DNA of 5,398 nt, taken from NCBI GenBank assembly GCA_937967705.1, contig CALCJG010000173.1, positions 1 to 5,398 on the forward strand. The letters are read 5' to 3'. This stretch comes from an uncultured Spirochaetia bacterium (GTDB lineage: Bacteria; Spirochaetota; UBA4802; JAGODF01). This document shows, piece by piece, positions 5,354-5,398 of this stretch. The notes under the pieces were generated by a model. The model had not been told where the DNA came from, searched no databases, and saw nothing but the letters and a program-made list of their open reading frames with translations. Positions within the stretch are counted from its first letter, which is position 1. Every line of letters begins with the position of its first letter. The position numbers were made by a program, and so were the translations under genes.

Positions 5354-5398
5354 AGATCGGAAGAGCGTCGTGTAGGGAAAGAGTGTAGATCTCGGTGG
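5354..5398. other. Illumina read-1 adapter, reverse complement (non-biological)
   Basis: From AGATCGGAAGAGCGTCGTG at 5354 to the window end the sequence matches the reverse complement of the Illumina universal (read-1) adapter. It is read-through, so genomic sequence ends at about 5353. The adjacent stretch 5212-5353 contains no convincing gene. Confidence 0.97.

Overview
The window is a short contig from an uncultured or metagenomic bacterium. It is bounded on both sides by Illumina library adapter: about 1-47 on the left (end of P7, an index, the read-2 primer site) and 5354-5398 on the right (reverse complement of the read-1 adapter). Only about 48-5353 is biological DNA, and neither end is a natural boundary. 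The genes suggest a Gram-negative bacterium with anaerobic or respiratory metabolism: a multi-cluster membrane iron-sulfur protein, a DUF362 protein, a Sec-exported small protein and a lipidated TPR protein. Desulfobacterota (Deltaproteobacteria-like) or Spirochaetota would fit, but no marker gene settles the lineage. Coding DNA is moderately GC-rich; the intergenic stretches and the small secreted-protein gene are AT-richer.

Layout, left to right. (1) 48-983: a regulatory stretch with a perfect GACTGA-CTGG-TCAGTC inverted repeat (TetR-type look) in front of a PlsC-family acyltransferase gene on +. (2) 1047-1517: a small exported protein of unknown function on -, convergent with plsC, with a GC-rich hairpin between the two genes. 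(3) 1518-1832: a divergent intergenic region with a well-formed sigma70-like promoter (TTGAAA-17-TATACT) firing to the right and an AT-rich inverted repeat. (4) 1833-4396: a tight two-gene operon with an ATGA stop/start overlap. It encodes a DUF362 protein and a 544-residue NapH-NapG-like fusion with motifs for six [4Fe-4S] clusters. (5) 4400-5155: a TPR lipoprotein gene on -, whose stop codon lies only 3 nt from that of the fusion gene; it has its own TTGACA-type promoter.

The most interesting unit is the DUF362 plus NapHG-fusion pair. Family knowledge of NapG/NapH and MauM/MauN suggests the fusion carries electrons between the quinone pool or cytoplasm and a periplasmic acceptor. No catalytic Nap, Nos or Mau subunit is present, so the DUF362 protein is the obvious candidate partner. 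Both proteins carry a similar RK-type twin-arginine-like motif: at the N-terminus of DUF362, and internally at the fusion joint. This supports (by inference) a shared membrane or periplasmic location. The acyltransferase, the small secreted protein and the TPR lipoprotein have no clear functional link to this pair.
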